A stretch of DNA of 64,000 nt. Origin: Neelides folsomi. Lineage: Eukaryota; Arthropoda; Collembola; Neelipleona; Neelidae. The notes below the pieces were generated by a model. The model was not told where the DNA came from. It did not search any database and was given only the letters and a program-made list of their open reading frames with translations. Positions 1-13,100 of the stretch are shown piece by piece (the first letter of the stretch is position 1; each line of letters opens with the position of its first letter). Location: contig JAQGBZ010000146.1 in assembly GCA_034687125.1 (NCBI GenBank), positions 62,001 to 126,000 of the forward strand, read 5' to 3'. A program made the position numbers and the translations under genes.

Positions 1-1103
1 CTATTCTCATCTGTGCATTGTGCTTGTGCATTTATCCGGTTGTAAAGAAACATTTCCCCTAACTTCATAAAGTGAGGAAGAAATCTCATACTTACAATCT
101 GACACTTAACATCCAATTGTATACTTAACTTTTTCTTAATTAGTATTATGAACTTACATTCACTTACATACATTACATTATTTATTGTAAAGCTAAAATT
201 TCAAATTTCTTTACCCTAACTTTTTTACCCTATGCTCCAGTATGGTCTGTATAGTCTTGCGGTTTAATTTACTAACAACTAGTGTTGGAGTCGAAGAAAT
301 ATCTTGGACGGAAATCAAAGGAAACAATTCAGTAATTTTTCTCTAATTGATGGCGAAAGCGTTTTAGAGTGGATGAACCATCGATAAGTATCAAACGCCA
401 AGGTATGAATTCATATACAAACTACGAGTCCCATTCACATTTTGGCTCTTAGGCTGCGGAAGTGTTCAAGTTTAATACAAATGGCTTCTTCTCGAGTGGG
501 CTTTGGGAAGTAACTCTCGTTTATTTCCACGGGAAAGAACGGAGATTGTTCATCCTCAATTGGAAAGACATTTGAGTGAAACGGAGATAAAACCCATACA
601 CCACACACATTCCCTCCACTGTTCAGTGTGTCTTCCGATTAAAATGAAGCAGTTAGTTTTTATCTCCTCCGTGAGGAATTGACAGGTCTTTTTTATTCCC
701 CCATTCTCCATTCTCTTTATTCTCAACTGGTCTATTAGAAAAAAGACAATCCCCTTGTGGAGCACAAACCCAATGCTAAAAGAATAGGAGTGGAATGTTG
801 GCTAATTAAGGGGATGGAAATGTCTTAAAAGAGCAATGGGGGTGAAGGCCCAACAATAGAGCCATCAACGAGAGTTTAAATCCTCCAGCCTTCATCACGT
901 ACAAGTGATGAGACCATGAAGAAGATCTCTACTTTGGATATTATATAATCATTCTTTGGGCATATATGGAGAAATGAAAATGCAAAGGGCCCTTGTTTGT
1001 TGTGGGTCTGGGAAAATCGTCATTTCAATTAGGTGAACCGCGGAGAGAACAATAACGGCGACTCTCGCACGCCAAAATCCAAATAAGCACGCAGCCACCT
1101 CTT
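1..1103. other. intronic or 3' part of the ZP gene, no exon seen
   Basis: This lies downstream of the last visible ZP exon on the minus strand. I looked for an acceptor followed by a continuation of the ZP domain and saw none, so it is probably intron. Short open frames here have no recognisable motif. Confidence 0.4.
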
Positions 1104-1105
1104 AC

Positions 1106-4100
1106 CGTTATCTTATTGAGGATCTGCGTGGTTCCACAGCGGTAAAAGTCTTTCAGTGACAGGCGGAATTGAAGGTGGCTCTCTCCGATCCGCTGGGGTC
1201 GACAGGAGGCATCTGCAATAATCAATTAACTCTTTCAGCCTACTTCTTAATCATCCACACATTCGCCATCCTTCTTCTCTTTTGGTGGCCTCCAGGGAGA
1301 TCGTTTAGTTAAAACCCACATTAAAAACCACAAGGCGGCCTTCTTTCGCGGAGTGTTTGGCCGTCAATGAGGAAAAATGGCCATCTCCGCCCAATTATTA
1401 AGAAAAATGCACAAGGCTCTTTGAAGGCTTTTTACGGAATATTTTACCAATGTGCTATGTAGTAAATGTGGTCAATATAAAATTATAACTAAAAACTTTT
1501 TTAAATATGATTTCAATAAGTATTAATTTTTTAAACAAATATTTAATGTATTTGAAATACGGATATTATATTGACATTTTTCTCACCTGGATAGTTCTTG
1601 AGGCCTTGAAGGTAAGCTCCCGTGATTGGCGTCGAAGCCATTACCTCAACCCACATCTCCTCATCATCGCAGACGGTGCTCGATGAGACTGCAAAACATT
1701 TAATAATCCACTCGTTTTCAAATTAGCCCATTTCCGGACAACTCTCAGCATTTGAACCCTCGAGCCCATTCCGAAGCTTCAATTATTAATTAGCCTCCTG
1801 CTTGCCCGTCTCCACTAATGAGAGATTGTGCTAATTATGCGCTACCTTAAATTACTTTCATAAATTCTTCCCTCCTTTTCTGCCCAATTTGTTTTTCCTC
1901 CAATATTCAAAGTCGTAAATCCTAACGCTAAATCCCAAACAACTTCTATGAACTTCAGCTCCACGGTTCATTTTAAGCTCAATCCAATCCAAGATCCCAA
2001 ACAACAGGATTTGACAGAAGAGGTGATTAAATGCAAAAAAATGCATTAAAGAACTCCCAATCCATTGATTGCATTATTGTTGATACAAGGGAAGGGTAAT
2101 GTTTAATTGTTCGAAGCGATTGACGCATGACATACTTATTATACTATTATTGGTCATCCTTCATTGGTAAATTTAATTGCCGTAATTTGGGAGGGATTTT
2201 GTTAAAGGAAAACCCGGTTGATTCTCCTTACATTCTTTGCCCTCCTACTTATACATAGTTAGTTAAATGGGGAGCTGGAGGGAAGGCGGAAGGTTGTTTG
2301 CTGAATGAACCCCCCATTATTGTTCTGTCCTTTATTAAAGCTCTAGTGGGATCTCGGGATGGCCAAAAGGCTTTTGAATCTCGTATGAGCAATTTTCTCT
2401 AGGGCATTTTTTAAGCCTTGAGAAAGAGCCACAATCACTCTCATCATAAATTCCCAATGAGTCTCACCATTTGTTATTAGATGCCTCCGAGTTTGACTCT
2501 GAGACTTTGAGAGAGAAAGATAAGCAAATCCTCTGTTTTCCTTCAATCTCGCATTTATGCCGATGTGGGTAATAAAATAACCAAGTCCTGTATGCTTTTA
2601 CTGTTCACCTCTCTCACTTCTTGTCCCATCATATTCACAACATTGGCAGGGGTCATTTCAATGCCTTGTTATCTCTTTTTCCGCAAGTTTCTTTTTTGAC
2701 ATTTCACACATTTGTCAAGATTTCCTTATATTTTTCCAAGCACATACCTATGCATATACATAATATAAACCTATCTTAGGAGTACGCTATTTATTATGTG
2801 TGTATGAATGTACAGATATGTATTTATATTATTGTAGTTTTCCTTCTGTCTATACTTCCAAACTTCCAACTTTATTTCCTTCCAACTTATTAAGCCAACT
2901 CGTTCCAAGAAAATATTGTTGTACTTGCTTCTTATACTTACTGAACTATACTTTTAGATACATTTACAAATATACAAATGGTAATAGAGTTCTATCGCGT
3001 ACTTCCTTCCTTAGGAATTTCAGTCAATTAAAATGAATTTTTATGTAGTAGGGTTCATAGGACTTGATATCACGAATTTGGTAAGATTTTGATAAATAAT
3101 TGTATTCCAATTCAGAGAGCTGGGAAAAGGGGATTGTTAATGAAACCATTTTAAAGTTATTTAATGTCTCATTGTTGGATTCAATTCGCATTCCCAAGAT
3201 TAAGAAAAATGGGGAATCATGAAGGGCATGACTGACCTATTTCGTTATTACCATTTACTTTGAAATGGCCTTATAATAGCTCATAATTCATGTTGTCAGA
3301 AAGCCACATGCTTCGTCACATTGCTTCTTTTCCAAGTAAAAATAAATCTTCAGGTATCAAACCGCAATAGAGACATTTCCCCTCACGAGTCTCACTCTCA
3401 TACAAATCCTCATCGTTCAACTCCCCATATCTTGCTCTTACTTATGGTTAGTTATTGTTATTTATGTACTTATTGCACATGCATCCAAATTGCATTTAAA
3501 ATTTTTGATGATTCTCATTTTATAAATTCCCGGCCTTAGCTAATCCGAATTGTTAAATTGAAAAGAATCCCAAAGTACAGAAGTTCATCTCATCATCAAT
3601 TCATCTTCAGGTCTACAGATGATTTTTACGTTGAGGTTTCAATTTTGATTGAAAACCCCGGCAGATTGAAACTATTCATTACAACGAGACAATTCATGCG
3701 GATCAATTGGACCTCAAAAGCTGAAAAGAGAAGAGGCCAAATATATAACATGTGACTCATGTCGGTCTGTACAGACTCTGTACATCAGGTTAATGGAGAT
3801 TCAAAGCGGTGTGTAAAAGTGCCGACGGGTGTGGAAAGGCAAAGATTCATCTTCATTGTGCGCAAAAAACTTCATGACTCGCTTGAACTCAAAGATGAAA
3901 TAAGATCATTCCCGCTTTACTACCAACCATTCACAATTCCGTGAAATGAGAACTCCAATTCCCACTAATCTCCAAAGAGTCCTCAACAAGGGAAGAATCG
4001 CCAAGTGTTGGAATGAATCGTTTTGGAATGGATCGAGAAGTGGAGTGGTTGATTGCAATCACTCACTGTAAACATCCTCTCAATCCCAAAGTCAATTCAG

Positions 4101-7100
4101 GAGAATGGCGTGGAATATTATTATTATGAGTAAATTGGAATTGTAAGTTGGGCTGCGAATCTCCCGTTAGGTTGATAAATGCAAAACCCTTGGCATTGTC
4201 ATTGAAAAGTATGGAAATCTCGTCACTTGATACGGACCCTTCTTTTGTTTATCTCCCTTTGTGCAACTGTCAAGGGGGAGTAAAAGATTCATCTTTACAT
4301 TCACTTAATAGATTCATAATCAGAGCTGAAGAATCTCCATTTTCAATTTGCTCCTCTTTTGTCTGCAATGGGCTTTGTTGGGGAGGAGAGGAAGTTGGCG
4401 CTAATAGTAATAATAATAATATCCGTGCTACGCCTCTCGCCCCAATTAAACTCCGGGCTAAATTCCATTTTACATATTTAAATCCCGGTCTTTAAATACA
4501 AAGCCTCATGAATGGCCAATTTGTTTTACAATTAAAGATAAAGCCCATTGAGAAACAAAATGAACAAACAACCAGAAACGGTCCGGTTGAAATACTTGAT
4601 CCAAATTCTCTATTTTTATTACTAGGTATATGAGTGTAAATATCTGTAGTAGGTACATTGCATATTACGATATTACATAATTATAATTACATACAAGTAT
4701 AGTGTCTAATAAACAATAATACCAAATGGAAACTTTAAAAATCTGTGAAATATTGTTGATGTTTTGAATTTAATAACTTTAAATAATTTAAACGAACGAA
4801 TTTTAAAATATTACTTAATTGTGCAAGCAAAACATTCATACCAAAGTTAATCATAAAAAATTCATTCCAATTCATTTTAAATTCTGGTAGATTTAATCAA
4901 AGTTTAACTCCAGCCTCATTTGGTCACATTTGAGTTTTTATTCGGCGTGCTTTCAAGCTTCCAAACGCGCTTAAATTGTGTAGGGAAACGCGTAAGTTTG
5001 TAAGATCGTGAGATATTCCAAATACCCAAAATAGAGCTCATGAGAAAGATTAAGATTCATGAGAGAAATAGAAGGAGAATGATGCAATAAAAATTTGACC
5101 CCTTATGAGTTCTTGCCTTTATGATACATCCAAATAAATACATCTATCACATTATATTCTCCATAGAACATTTTATGATTTTTTAGCCTATACGCTGCAA
5201 ATATTATGAAAGGATTAAATATATAATATACAAACGTAACGTGTCATTACTTGAATACACGTTCAAGTATACCTGTAAATTCGAACGTGAATCTTGTCCC
5301 ATACGTGAGCGTTTGATGTCCCACGTTCAAATAAGAAGATCCTTATATAAGTTTCATATAGCTAATTCATTTTACTTTGGCTTACACACAATTGCGTGTA
5401 TTTATTACATAAGAGGGACATAAGAAAACGAAGGGGGTTGGAAGAAGACGAAGGGTGAGAGTTCATTGGAATGGACGGAGTACTTTGCTTAATCCTATTG
5501 TGGAGGCGAGACTTTTGGAAAAGCAATTTTAGACTTGATCATTTGCCTTTAACAGCCCCCACAAGGATTTCACTCCAAGTCGCTTTGGCCAAAGTGTTAA
5601 AACTTTCTTTGCGGTGTTAAATTAATATTGGAGAATGGCGGAGTTGGCACAAACTAACAATAACCTTACGTTTATCTAACGTCTGTTATCAAGTGCAGGA
5701 TAATTTTACAGGATTATATCTATTGTACTTTTATAACTATTATAGTTTATATGAAAGAAATTGAACATTTTCTTTAACCATGTGGTTGATTATTAATTTT
5801 CCAAATTCTCCGGAATGTAAAGTGATGTGGGGGAAGGGGAAGTAGAGGTAATTAAATGTAAAATGAATGATGCCCAACGAAGGTGATTGCTATCTCTGGA
5901 GAATCTCAAAGGTGGAACAAAGAGGAGAATCCATATCGGTCATTTAACCCGCCCGTCTTCCCTCGCGTGTGATGGAATTAAGGTCCAAAACGAGGTTTAA
6001 TAAGAAGATGAAGGGGGACCCGCTGAAGTGGAAAAGAACCAGTTGGTCTTTATCTACCTCAATCCCTCCTTATCGCGGCTGGACGAGGAGGAAGGAAGGA
6101 AGAAGCCCAAATTGTTTTATTGCCAACTTTAAATGATCCTTTGTTTTCATCCCTCAACTTCCCCTCAATCACCTCTACCATTCCACCATAGCATTTGTAA
6201 AATATTCCTCCCTATATTATTTATTCTACACAAGAATGAATCCATAATATTACATAGGAATACATAATATGTACTTATATCTCTCTGTACGTGAGATTTT
6301 AATACTTTGTGCAAACTCACATCAATGTAATATAATGTAATGATGAATTTTATGTGTAGTTCAACACATTTGGACATTTTTCATGTTTTATATATTCTTG
6401 AACAAATAACTTAAATAAATTAATAAAAAGTATCAAATGTTTTGTTTATGATACTCGTTAGTTATGATTCTTATGATATATCATATAATTTTATTGTAGT
6501 GGATATTAATGCATACTGTATTGTAATAAGTATAATAAGAAAAACACGTAAGATGTTCAAATATTTTATGCTCTCTGATCAAACATTAATCTTTTGCAAT
6601 ATAGTGACAAAAGAAGTTGAAAAATATTTATACCTTGTTTTCTTATAAGAGTATAATGAATTGCTAAACATAAAGTCCAACAACATTTAGCAATTTAGCA
6701 TCAGAAGTTCAGAGACTTTTCACTTTTATGTATTTTTTATATTGTAAAATAAGCATATTTGGGCCCATTGTTGGTATTTTCTATCCAAGTGGATGTAAAT
6801 TTTGAACTCAAGTGTTCCTTTATTGTAAGAGCTATTTTTCCTCCTCATTATCACGTTCTTGAAGTTTATTTGTAAATACAATGTTTATAATCTGTTTAAA
6901 AGGCAGGAAACGTCATCGGCCGAGGCGAAGAGGCCTTTAAAGACTCTTGACTTGTTAAGATCGAGCCTTCCTGATCCGCTCTGCTGATGAACCGCCTTCC
7001 GCTCAAATTCTTATCCTTCACAACCCTTTGTCTCCCTATAGCAAAACTAACTATGTACATTCTCAGATTCCTTCAACAATTTGAAGTATGTACAAATGTA

Positions 7101-10100
7101 CATGGATACTTTCGTTGATCCCATCGGATGGGGAAGCTGATTTTGAATCTAATAATCATTTTCCATTCAACGCAAATGCGTGGATGCGAATCATATTGAA
7201 AACGCGAGTAAAAGATGTTTCTTTTATCTTATCCAAATTCGTCAACTCATCTTCCGCGGATTTAATTATGGAGATATGAATGAATCTCTAATTAACGTAT
7301 TGCATAAAATTCCATTATATCATCCATATTGGAATGATTTTTCCTATCTTGTAAATAATTTGAGCTATATGAAACTATAATTTGAGGTGTGAATAATTCT
7401 TCATTGGTTATTCTGACCAAGAAGGGAGGGTTGGATATGCAAAATGAAAGTCATCTGATTATGTGCTTATATGACTCTTTATGTTCTTTATGTCTACATA
7501 ATTAGCCCTGGGAAATGAAAGCTTGAAAAGAGAAGGTGAAAGGTGACGTGACCTCTCAGGAGCTATTAGAGAAGAAACAAAGGAGACCTATCATTTTATC
7601 CTCAATTTCTATTTATTATCTGCTCTGCTTTTTCTCATTCAAAGTCATTCAAACAATTGGTCTTGATACCTCACATTGAGTTGTCTCCTTCTTAAGCCGG
7701 ATTGAAACAATGAAGAAGGGGAGAATTGTGAATCATTTTATTTTATAAAATAAATAAATAAATAAACAAATAAATAAATACAATTAGATATTTATCTAAC
7801 ACCTTTAAATCTTTAACAAAATGATATATTAAATAATATTTTTTATTAATATGGTACGAGATTAATCCAAGTATTCTTTTATTGTATGATAATGATTAAT
7901 GATGATACAGGTAGGCTCACGAAAGTCAAGAAACGTTTAATTTGAAAGTACTAATGCATGGGTAATAAATAATAACTAACTTTAAGTAGAGTTTATACCT
8001 CATATAGTCAATTATTTCTAATTTGGTTGATGATGATGATTAACCTCTGGATTGAACTTTCCATCCATTATGGATATATGTATTTTAAATACTTGATTAG
8101 GTTCTGACTTTATAGCTATCTGTATAATTTCGCTTGACAAAATTTATAATTTCCGTTCCACTAACCCCAATGTAGAAATGCAATTAACTTTTAGGTATCT
8201 TCTTCATTAAAAATTTCCATATAACTGTGGTCTGCGGCTTTGAAAGTTAAGGTCGGGCTTGGGGAGTGGAATGAATAAGAAATGCATTTGACACGAGAGG
8301 ATGCACTTAAGGTGCGTAGGATCATAAAACTCACGGAGAACCAAGCTGTGAGTCCGAAGCCAAAGGTCCAAGCCGCTTTGCTTACTTTATCCAACTAATT
8401 ATCCTCCGTCTTTCACACGGCTCTTAAAACAGGCATTATCGTAAATTCAAAGTCCAGGAGAAATGGAAATGAGACAGGATTTTTAATAAGAATAACTTCA
8501 TTCCATTTTTACTGTGAATTCCTAATGGAAGCAATAACCATAACTTGAAAAAGTGAGAGATTGAGAAACGGCTAAATATTTGAAAATAAATTGAAACCTC
8601 ATAAGCTCATTTAAAAATCAGAAAATATTTAGAAAATAAAAATTTGGATTAGAATTTTGATAAACCACGATATTGTTGAAAGTATTCTACCAGTTATTTG
8701 TTTAATTTAGATTAATTTCTATTTGTTTATATAAATTACCCGGAAGCATAATTGTCTTGTGTATTTACTGAAACTCAAAGTGTTTACGTTTACAGAGAAT
8801 AAGGACAATTTATTTATGAGAAACGCTCGTGCTTGGATCGTATAGAAAATAATATAAATAGAGAAACGAAAGAGATAGCTAAATATCAAGATACTTTAGA
8901 TTTAACAATGAAGTGAAAGCCTTGATTTAACACTCACAATCCTTTTAAGCTCTCTAAAATCAAATTCCCTCTTGAATGGAAAATTGGTATCTCCCTGTGA
9001 GCGAGATTAACCCAGTCAGCTCCAACTTCATTTCAAAGATATATACAAAAAGCGTAATAGACAGAATAAGAAATCCCTTTCGCTTCAAACATCAAATTGT
9101 ACGGAACAGAACTTCGACTATCATTAACCCCAAATGCTAATGTTCAACGCGCAATCCATCATTGTGAATTATCATTAATATTTGGGCTGCAAATATCCAT
9201 ACATAAATAAATACCTCCTTAAGCTAAGATGCTTCAGATGATGTTTGTAAAAGGAGATTAGCAATCTGAGGTAACCCTTCTGGGCAGAAGGTGTAAGAAA
9301 GAAATTAGTGTAATTTTTCACTTATCCTTGAACACATCACCCATTGAATTGACAAAACTCCAACCTTCTAATCGATCTGTGTGAGATATATCAACGTCTT
9401 GCAAATGACACTTTCTCTCCATTTTTAAACAGATTGAATCTTCTTATTGAAGCTTATACATACTCTTAATGCAATAATAAAATTAATACACGTAAGGGCA
9501 ATTACATAGACAAATCTGCATAACTTTAATTGTCAAAAAAGTATTATTTGAAATTAAACAAATAAATCGAACGAGAAAAACTAACCAAAAATAATTTCAT
9601 AGTTTTAACATTACGTTTGTATGTATATTTTATATGAATTCATTCATTAAGACTGATTATATTTATAATTATATATCTCTCATCTTAATTGTGCATTGTC
9701 TCTTCTTTCATTACCACATTTTTGCTACACTACTTATTTAAGTCATGCTCGCTTATTAACTCCTATTCAAGATATGCACGAGAACAAATAGGAATTAAAA
9801 ATGGCAAGTAGTAAAAATATCATTTTGGAATGATTTTCACTCACCAATAATAATTAAACGGTATGGGCAAAACACGTCTATTTTTAAAATGACAATATGA
9901 TAATATAATTGAAAATAATAAAATTTTAATTTGGATTCTCACCATTTGCCCAAGACGTTCCAATGAAACTTCCTAGGAAGATCACCGCGATGAAAACAGT
10001 TCTAAACTCACGCCACTTGGGAGCACTTAAGGACTGAGCCCTTGGAAGGGCCATTTGACCGGACTTGGACAGTTTGGTGTCTAAGTGACCATGACAAGAA

Positions 10101-10120
10101 GGCTCCCTTGTGGGAGTCAT
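1106..10120 (-). CDS. ZP-domain secreted/extracellular-matrix protein, 5' part only
   Basis: Three exons can be joined: 10120-9943, 1688-1587 and 1212-1106, all with GT-AG sites and matching phases (1, 1, 0). The first encodes a basic stretch followed by a hydrophobic run TVFIAVIFLGSFIGTSWA, a likely signal peptide cleaved near SWA/N. An inner ATG at 10054 would give a more usual leader length. The next two exons give VCDDEEMWVEV, then NYPDASCRP, then LKDFYRCGTT, which follows the spacing of the N-terminal half of a zona pellucida domain (Cys, then Cys-Arg, then Cys-Gly). ZP proteins polymerise in apical extracellular matrix or cuticle in arthropods. The last exon ends in phase 0 at a GTAAGA donor, so further exons must lie beyond position 1. 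Direct joining of the signal exon to the first ZP exon across about 8 kb is inferred from phase alone; an extra exon could exist. ZP identity is moderately sure, the exact member unknown. Confidence 0.68.
1689..9942. other. long intron of the ZP gene, AT-rich
   Basis: About 8.25 kb between the putative signal-peptide exon and the first ZP exon. No further convincing exon, RNA gene or transposon was recognised. It holds a short tetranucleotide repeat near 7.75 kb. One exon-like minus-strand segment near 8.35 kb was examined and rejected because it meets a stop in the required phase. Confidence 0.4.
7747..7780. repeat. (AAAT)n microsatellite
   Basis: A run of TAAA/AAAT units with one C interruption, inside the long ZP intron. 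Simple-sequence repeat, no gene relation seen. Confidence 0.85.
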
Positions 10121-13100
10121 GAGGTCGAGGGAGGAACCTCCGATCTTCACCGATCGGAGGTGAAAGGGCTGATTGGGCAACCCTCTGAAGGCTCCTTACA
10201 CCCACCGGATTCACAGAAGACTCGAGCGAGAACTTGTCCCAGTGAAGCACAAGAAGGAACTGAGGTGCAAAGAGAAGGCTCTACCTGTTACCGCCTACCT
10301 GTTCACAAGAGGAGGAAGGAGACCCACTCAACCCATCAGCTCTTTACCCTGAAGTGAAGCCCTACCTGAGACCCTCTAATTAATTTACTCTTTCAATTAT
10401 TCTTCCATTTACAGATCCATCTTAATTCGACGGCATCATGAATTGATACACCTGGGCTCATACATTCACAAATACTCCATTGATCCTGAAGGTCTCTTTA
10501 CACTCCCCGTTCCACAAGTCATCAATCAAGTTATTGAAGGGGAGATATAGGAAATCGTAATGCAAATTGTGAGGGCAAAGCCATGCCGCCCAGAATGTTT
10601 CTTTTATTTTAATTGCACTTCAAGTGGGAAGTAACCTTAAGATTTAATTTTCGACCGAGACCCTTTCAGAAGACCTGAGGAGATCTCTATTAAGATAAGG
10701 ACAAGGTGTAACAGTGAAACCCATGAATTACCGATGATCTCATTTTCACTATATTCATATGAGTAGTTTAATTTCAGGATTTAATTTAAAATTCCGACCA
10801 AAGCTTTGGCTAGTGTTAATGGGATATAAATCCCTCTCAAAGTCTTTAACATGATCTTGAAAAAATGGTCTCGAGTAAACAAAATAAATCACTTGAGAGT
10901 TTGAATTCCGGTTGGATCAATTGGGTGAGTTTCATTTTTTCCTTCTCTTTTAAAAGCAGAAAAAAGGGGGAATAATGAAAAAGTAAATGAATCCGAATGG
11001 GTTTGGTATAATTGAACAAGGTAGCCTGGAGATGGATTTTGTTGGTTGTCCCTGTTTGGAATAAGTAAGTGCATAGGGAGATTAGGGGAAGCATAGGAAT
11101 GAGGACCAGAATGACCATAGGAATCAAATGAGGAATCAAATGGGGATTGAAGTTCTCTCCAGCTCTGGCATTCCTCTCTGTCCAACCAAGATGGGAAGAT
11201 TAGAAGCCCACACCTCGGGTCAGGTGAAAACGTCCGGTCGTGCAGTAGAAATACTTAGAAATATATAAAGTCCCTCAGCTGAATCTTAAAAGCTGGATCC
11301 TGGGTCTTATAGGATCTTTAAAAACATCTTAAACATCTTAAACAAGTGTCAGGATAGGGATCCGGCTGGGAGAGTCGAAAAATGAAATAAACCCTCATCT
11401 TCCATTGTGTACACTCTCAATATTGAGGGTTAACAAGGGGAAGGAAAAATGTTTTCCCAATCCACTTGAAAAGATACAAGGAGATAAATACCATATATAA
11501 TACAAAGTCATATACGTCATACATCATTATTTACACAAGTATCTACTATACATATAGTTTAATATATAGGGATAATAGGGATGCGGTGGTTTATGGGAGA
11601 AATTTCTTATTGTCAGTTTGATGCAAGTGGGCCTTTGGAGGTGTCCGGGTGGAGAATATGGAGATGGAGCGAGGTCAAAGTGACGAGACCTTTTTCCCAA
11701 CGAGGACTCTTTTTTCTTTATGAGGTGGGCGAGAAGAAGGAGGTCTGACCGGCCACTTGTTGGCACTCAACCACAAAGTGAGCTTTAAACAACAAGTGCC
11801 TCTGCCCTTTTTCGGACGACCCATTCCGTCATCGATCCAATAAAGGAACTCTCCGTCTACACCTTTCATTATTCCAACAATCTCTTTCGTGGCTTGATGG
11901 TAAATGCTTAAACGCTGAAGGGAGGAATCTATGCAATCTTGTGCAAAAACTGTTTTAACTTCATAGCTCGTTCCTCATCACTGTGGAGGTGTGCGTTAGA
12001 TTGTTGCATTTATTATGTAAATTTATCTGCTGATTTGTCATCGTTGGCTTCTTAGAAGTCGAGTCTGGTTACCAGCGATGAATTTGAAGTCGAGAGTATG
12101 AATTTGTCACTTATTATTAAATACACCTTACCACATACCTACCTACAATTTGATAAGTTATCTTATTGTTTTATAATGTATTGAATGATTTAATTATTAA
12201 AGATTTAATTATACTTTAAATGTAAATAATTTGTATCAGATGTTTCAGGCTGATTGATTTATGAGGGTAATGAATGAACATTATTTATATTTATAGTAAT
12301 AATGAATAATCAGAATAAAGTTAAAATTAAACGCATTTAATTCTCGTTTATATTTAAACAGTGATGTCAGTTGGCAGATGATTGGGAATTTATGCTCGCA
12401 TTCATCTTTATTCCAATTCCACTTTAAATATTTTGAAACAAGTTTGCGAATTTCCACCACAATTTGTCACGGAAAGGTGAAATAAAAGAGACAGAGATAA
12501 AGGTGAAGAGTTGAGAAGATCCAAATTAATAGATGTCCAATGTACAATAATAGTCCTTGATTAAATGTACAATATTTATTTGTACTTTAGAATTTTAAAA
12601 GTATTTGGCTCATAGTCATTTGTTGGATGGCAAGTTGACCAACGGGTTTTATTTGCTATTTTATGAGTCGATTTGTTCAAATGCTTGTTTTAGTTAATTA
12701 TTTAATGGCATTTGCAAATATTTCATTTTGTAATGTCCAACATTAAGACAAATGGAAATGGACACTAAATATTACTTAATTGTTAATTAACAATTTAAAG
12801 GTCAAGCTTTTAAGAAAGTAAAATGTAATTGTGTAAGCATTTACTTAATTACAATTAGCAAATTCGCAAATACATTTCTCGTGAGTTAACATTGACTTAA
12901 CACACTAATGTTATTTGCACAGGTTTATCATTATTAAAACCCGATTTTTATTATTTATTTTATTAACATATTTAAATTATTGATTATAAAAATTTAGATG
13001 GTTCGAGCCACTACTGATTACAATATTGAGAAACTGAGAGTATTAAAATGTGACTCATAATTTGAACTCGCATAAAAAGTGTCTTGAATTGATCAAGATT

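Noticed and set aside
4148-4495. 115-codon plus-strand open frame
   Set aside because: No recognisable domain, no splice context and mixed composition; likely random.
8330-8394. Exon-like minus-strand segment (DKVSKAAWTFGFGLTAWF) with acceptor TAATTAG and donor GTGAGT
   Set aside because: It has no ATG, and joining it after the ZP signal exon in phase 1 gives a stop at once. Probably chance.
10085-10357. 90-codon plus-strand open frame
   Set aside because: It is antisense to the ZP signal-peptide exon, has no motif, and reads as a shadow of the GC-richer coding strand.
11660-11680. Possible ecdysone- or nuclear-receptor-type element (AGGTCA followed by TGACG)
   Set aside because: One half-site deviates and the spacing is not a standard inverted repeat; short matches are expected by chance.
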